Positions 34,201-36,210 of a DNA stretch of 36,210 nt are shown one piece after another. The DNA is from Defluviitaleaceae bacterium (GTDB taxonomy: Bacteria; Bacillota; Clostridia; Lachnospirales; WQUN01), in contig WRAH01000028.1 in assembly GCA_009780315.1 (NCBI GenBank), positions 1 through 36,210 of the forward strand. Reading direction: 5' to 3'. The notes below the pieces were generated by a model. It worked only from the letters and a program-made list of their open reading frames with translations. It had not been told where the DNA came from and did not search any database. Made by a program: the position numbers and the translations under genes. The first letter of the stretch is position 1. Each line of letters opens with the position of its first letter.

Positions 34201-36210
34201 TATAGTCGTCAAGAAGATATAGTTATAGGAAGTCCGGTTAGTGGAAGAATGCATAATGATATAGAAAACATGCTTGGTGTATTTGTTAACAATCTAGCGA
34301 TTAGAGGAAAACCAAGCAGGGAAAAACGATTTGTAGAGTTTTTAAAAGAAATGGTAATAGTGACTTTGGAATCATATGAGAACCAAGAATATCCGTATGG
34401 AGAACTTATAGAGAATGTGAACGTGCGACGAGATATGTCTCGTAACCCATTATTTGATGTCATGTTATCAATGAATGATAGAGAGTGGGATAGCTATAAT
34501 TTTTCTGGTATTGAAGTATCGGCGATTCCGGAGTTTCATAAGGTTTCTAAATTTGACTTAACGTTTGTAATTGATGATACGGATGAAGGTTATGGAATAA
34601 CATTAGAGTATAGCACAGATCTATTTAAAGAAAGCAGTGCAAATAGGATATTAGAATCATATATAACGGCACTAAAGCACGTTAGCAAAGATAAATATGC
34701 CAAAATTAAGGATGTCGAGTTAATAACAGATGATGAAAAGGAAAAAGTTTTAATTGGATTTAACAATACGGCAAAAGATTATCCGATTGATATAACAGTT
34801 GTCACATTATTCGAAGAACAAGCAACGAAAACACCTGATTTAATGGCGTTAGTATATGGCAACAATGCGTTAAGTTATAAGGAACTTAACGAAAAATCTA
34901 ATCAAATTGCCTATGTATTGAGAGAAAAAGGAGTAAACAGAGATACATTTGTATGTATTTTAAGTGAAAGAAGTTTAGAGATGATTGTAGGTATCTATGG
35001 TATTATAAAAGCAGGGGGGGCATATATACCTATAGATACTGGATATCCGGATGAAAGAATTCGTTATATGATAGAGGATAGCAACCCTAAAGTAATTTTA
35101 ACTTATCAGAAATCGATAGACACAAACATTGAAACAATAGAACTTAGTGATAAAACAATTTTTGAAGGAGTACCGAAGGAAAATTTAGAACGAGTAAACA
35201 AATCAGGAGATCTTATATATGCTCTTTATACATCAGGGACAACAGGAAAACCTAAAGGCGCTATGATTGAACATCGTGGTGTTGTTAATTTAATTAAGTG
35301 TTATCTTTATGATATATACGAAAGACATAATGTACAAACTGCATTGTTAAATTCGCCATATGTGTTTGACCCGTCAATAGATATCATTTTTGGAGCACTA
35401 ACATACGGATCAACAATATATATAATGGAAGAAAGTGAACGCTTAGATGCACAAAGTATGTATAATTATATCGTTAGCAATAATATTGAGTTGATTGAGT
35501 GTACACCATCGCACTTAAAGATGCTAGCTACCATTAAGTTTTGTGAGTTGCCATTAAAAGCAATATTGGTTGGTGGAGAGAAGCTTGAATTAGATATGGT
35601 AGATGCGTTTAGAAATTATTCTGCAATTTACAACTCATATGGACCTACTGAATGTACCGTGGAATCAGCCATTTACCTATGCAATGACGTTGATGCATAT
35701 GAAAATAGCATTCCAATTGGTAAACCAATAAGCAATGTAAAAATATATATACTTGATGAGGATCAGCTTTGTGGTATAGGTATGCCGGGAGAACTGTGTA
35801 TCGCCGGTGATGGAGTTGCAAGAGGTTATCTGAATCAAGATGAACTAACCAACGAAAAATTCATTAATAATCCATATGGTGAAGGAAGATTGTACAGAAG
35901 TGGAGATCTTGCCAGATGGCTTGAAGATGGAAATATTGAGTACTTGGGTAGAATTGACGACCAGGTGAAAATCAGAGGAGTGAGGATTGAGCTTGGAGAA
36001 ATTGAAATGGTTTTAAGAAAGCAACATGGAGTAAAAGAATCCGTTGTTGTTATAAGAGAGAATAGTGCGAATAACAAAATATTATGCGGATATATAGTAT
36101 CAGAAGAAGAGATAGACATATCTTTAATAAAAGAAAATATGCTAAAGCAATTGCCTGAGTATATGATTCCTAGTTATATAACTCAAATAGAAAAAATACC
36201 ATTAACGATA
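31237..36210 (+). CDS. Non-ribosomal peptide synthetase, C(altered)-A(deleted)-T-C-A..., partial
   Basis: The frame is open from the ATG at 31237 (AGGGGA upstream) to the window end: 1658 codons, no stop. C1 (1-430) has HSLICDE at 131-137 where HHxxxDG is expected, so the second, catalytic His is Ser132 and the Gly is Glu137. An A domain follows from which about 290 residues are missing: NVFND (436-440) is only 25 residues before PIGKP (466-470), and motifs A1-A5 are absent. A6-A10 remain (GELCIAG, YRSGD at 526-530, NGK at 632-634). T1 has Ser688 in GGHS. C2 (about 746-1170) is intact (HHIIGDG, His870-Gly876). A2 is complete as far as seen: LYTSGTTGKPKG at 1330-1341, FDPSID at 1377-1382, YGPTE, YRSGD. 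Its pocket residues (D1378, P1379, D1382, E1421, L1444, G1446, S1467, V1475, E1476) are acidic, suggesting a basic amino acid. The product is unknown, probably a lipopeptide. Confidence 0.93.
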   Translation, partial: MYYKLTIQQREIWDTMKIYSFTSILNKGMLLRFNGNYDYKIIDKIVHMVLSNNKSFNLRFTEKESIPYQFLSDSISINIDEISMVGKNQDQIHSLLMEKMKEPFISTLLPMYRFTAIDFGEGECGIFACIHSLICDEYGIKLLYEELLTNYEYQMKNETNIIKRDSFIEFVNLDQKFIESKQFFENQRYWNNALDGNTNLCIIKSTQKKNNSDAMRYSCEIDKSVSQMIYTYCIENNITPDVLFKSSMYVYLHRVNDNGNSVTIGSVALNRTKNEMKTIGVFESILPLSINICESSTMIDICKSVHIKQHELLLHQKYSLLEMIEFAKLDASRKSSLFDVVVSYSDVNNIGLNQSTNFRTYLSGYLGYTLQMNVENISQKGIFKLDFDYLSDVLTEYEIVMLYERLMHIIMQSIESHKQIKNYKLIGNAEKEVVLNVFNDPTSMHLNKKSEVAERSLNLKNMDNVPIGKPIAGTKIYILNGNDLCGIGMSGELCIAGIGLAIGYRNQEHLTAEKFIDNPFGDGKLYRSGDVARWLEDGNIEYLGRIDNQIKLRGFRIELGEIESALRKQPNVQEAVVIVKGNNSGDSMLCAYVVVEGNVSSLDLSEGLSKELPNYMVPDRFIPIEKLPLTVNGKVDKKFLHDIVLETGRVYVHPRNMIEEHLSQLFREILEVDKVSINDDFFDLGGHSVRMIRLVNRIEAETGIRLELVSLFENPTIELLGKLIHKNEDYKNEDHKGIPISDKKEYYQLSPSQERMYFIQQMDVESSFYNMPGALRLYGEVDVNKLRNSFNTLIHRHEILRTCFIIDEGGVKQKINDSIDADFTYVEDDETSEEELLDGFIQAFDLSKCPLIRMKIVKRKEYKLLLCDMHHIIGDGVATRNIFNELSKLYNGETLEPIRLQYKDYTEWMNSRDISGQKGFWLNMFDDEIPILEMALDYPRPNEQTFRGSLAFAKIGKEESKQIKQLVKDTGATEFMVFLSTIMVVIGRYSRQEDIVIGSPVSGRMHNDIENMLGVFVNNLAIRGKPSREKRFVEFLKEMVIVTLESYENQEYPYGELIENVNVRRDMSRNPLFDVMLSMNDREWDSYNFSGIEVSAIPEFHKVSKFDLTFVIDDTDEGYGITLEYSTDLFKESSANRILESYITALKHVSKDKYAKIKDVELITDDEKEKVLIGFNNTAKDYPIDITVVTLFEEQATKTPDLMALVYGNNALSYKELNEKSNQIAYVLREKGVNRDTFVCILSERSLEMIVGIYGIIKAGGAYIPIDTGYPDERIRYMIEDSNPKVILTYQKSIDTNIETIELSDKTIFEGVPKENLERVNKSGDLIYALYTSGTTGKPKGAMIEHRGVVNLIKCYLYDIYERHNVQTALLNSPYVFDPSIDIIFGALTYGSTIYIMEESERLDAQSMYNYIVSNNIELIECTPSHLKMLATIKFCELPLKAILVGGEKLELDMVDAFRNYSAIYNSYGPTECTVESAIYLCNDVDAYENSIPIGKPISNVKIYILDEDQLCGIGMPGELCIAGDGVARGYLNQDELTNEKFINNPYGEGRLYRSGDLARWLEDGNIEYLGRIDDQVKIRGVRIELGEIEMVLRKQHGVKESVVVIRENSANNKILCGYIVSEEEIDISLIKENMLKQLPEYMIPSYITQIEKIPLTI

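Larger units (their letters stand above)
19596..36210. mobile_element. Putative genomic island carrying a lipopeptide cluster, right end not in window
   Basis: Four signs coincide: a tRNA-Gly 3' fragment at the left edge, two broken tyrosine recombinase genes directly inside it, a marked shift to AT-rich sequence and AT-ending codons from about 20300 on, and specialised-metabolite genes in place of housekeeping genes. No direct repeat of the tRNA fragment lies within the window, and no transfer or replication genes are seen. The element may be degraded and fixed. The right boundary is unknown. Confidence 0.45.

Noticed and set aside
1..36210. CRISPR arrays, rRNA genes or intact insertion sequences
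   Set aside because: I saw no regularly spaced repeats, no rRNA-like sequence and no complete transposase; the only mobile-element genes are the two integrase fragments.

Overview
The window looks like a chromosomal segment of a low-GC Firmicute, most likely one of the Clostridia (Lachnospirales-like). The signs are strong Shine-Dalgarno sites, sigma-A type promoters, a sortase-type surface protein, a long Lhr-family helicase, and a NusG-type LoaP antiterminator next to an antibiotic-type gene cluster. I infer the taxon from gene content only. The window falls into two parts. Positions 1 to about 19590 are ordinary host genes. Positions about 19596 to 36210 are visibly more AT-rich and look horizontally acquired.

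Left part, minus strand. A regulator runs off the left edge (1-867). It has a helical N-terminal region and an XRE-type helix-turn-helix at residues 244-289. Just upstream, in the same operon, are two paralogous micro-genes of 27 and 30 codons with their own Shine-Dalgarno sites. Their peptides end in PGDFDGWDL and PGEFDDWDL. The arrangement looks like a peptide-pheromone quorum-sensing cassette. Next come an NAD-dependent epimerase, then a probable operon dcd - coiled-coil membrane protein - valS - leuS, then a cell-wall anchored surface protein with an MPQTG sorting signal.

Middle part, plus strand. A four-gene osmoprotectant ABC transporter (permease, binding lipoprotein, ATPase, permease; OpuC/OpuB type) ends at a strong terminator. 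A 1411-residue Lhr-type helicase follows and also ends at a strong terminator.

Right part. Right after the lhr terminator lies the 3' part of a tRNA-Gly(GCC) gene (nucleotides 28-73 only). It is fused to two broken tyrosine recombinase genes, as expected at the edge of an integrated island. A perfect-consensus promoter then drives a 250-nt structured leader and loaP. The biosynthetic cluster follows: a stand-alone condensation protein; a FAAL-ACP-KS protein with a decayed acyltransferase; a free carrier protein; a GSA-type aminotransferase; a lysine 2,3-aminomutase-like radical SAM enzyme; a nitrilase-family amidase; and an NRPS that runs off the right edge. The first four biosynthetic proteins resemble the iturin/mycosubtilin MycA loading machinery split into separate polypeptides, so a lipopeptide with a beta-amino acyl chain is the simplest prediction. 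The radical SAM enzyme keeps both aspartates that recognise lysine, and the complete adenylation domain has an acidic pocket, so beta-lysine (or a related basic amino acid) is a candidate building block. The first NRPS module has a condensation domain with a changed active site and an adenylation domain lacking about 290 residues, so it cannot activate an amino acid by itself. Several G7-G9 runs lie inside cluster genes.
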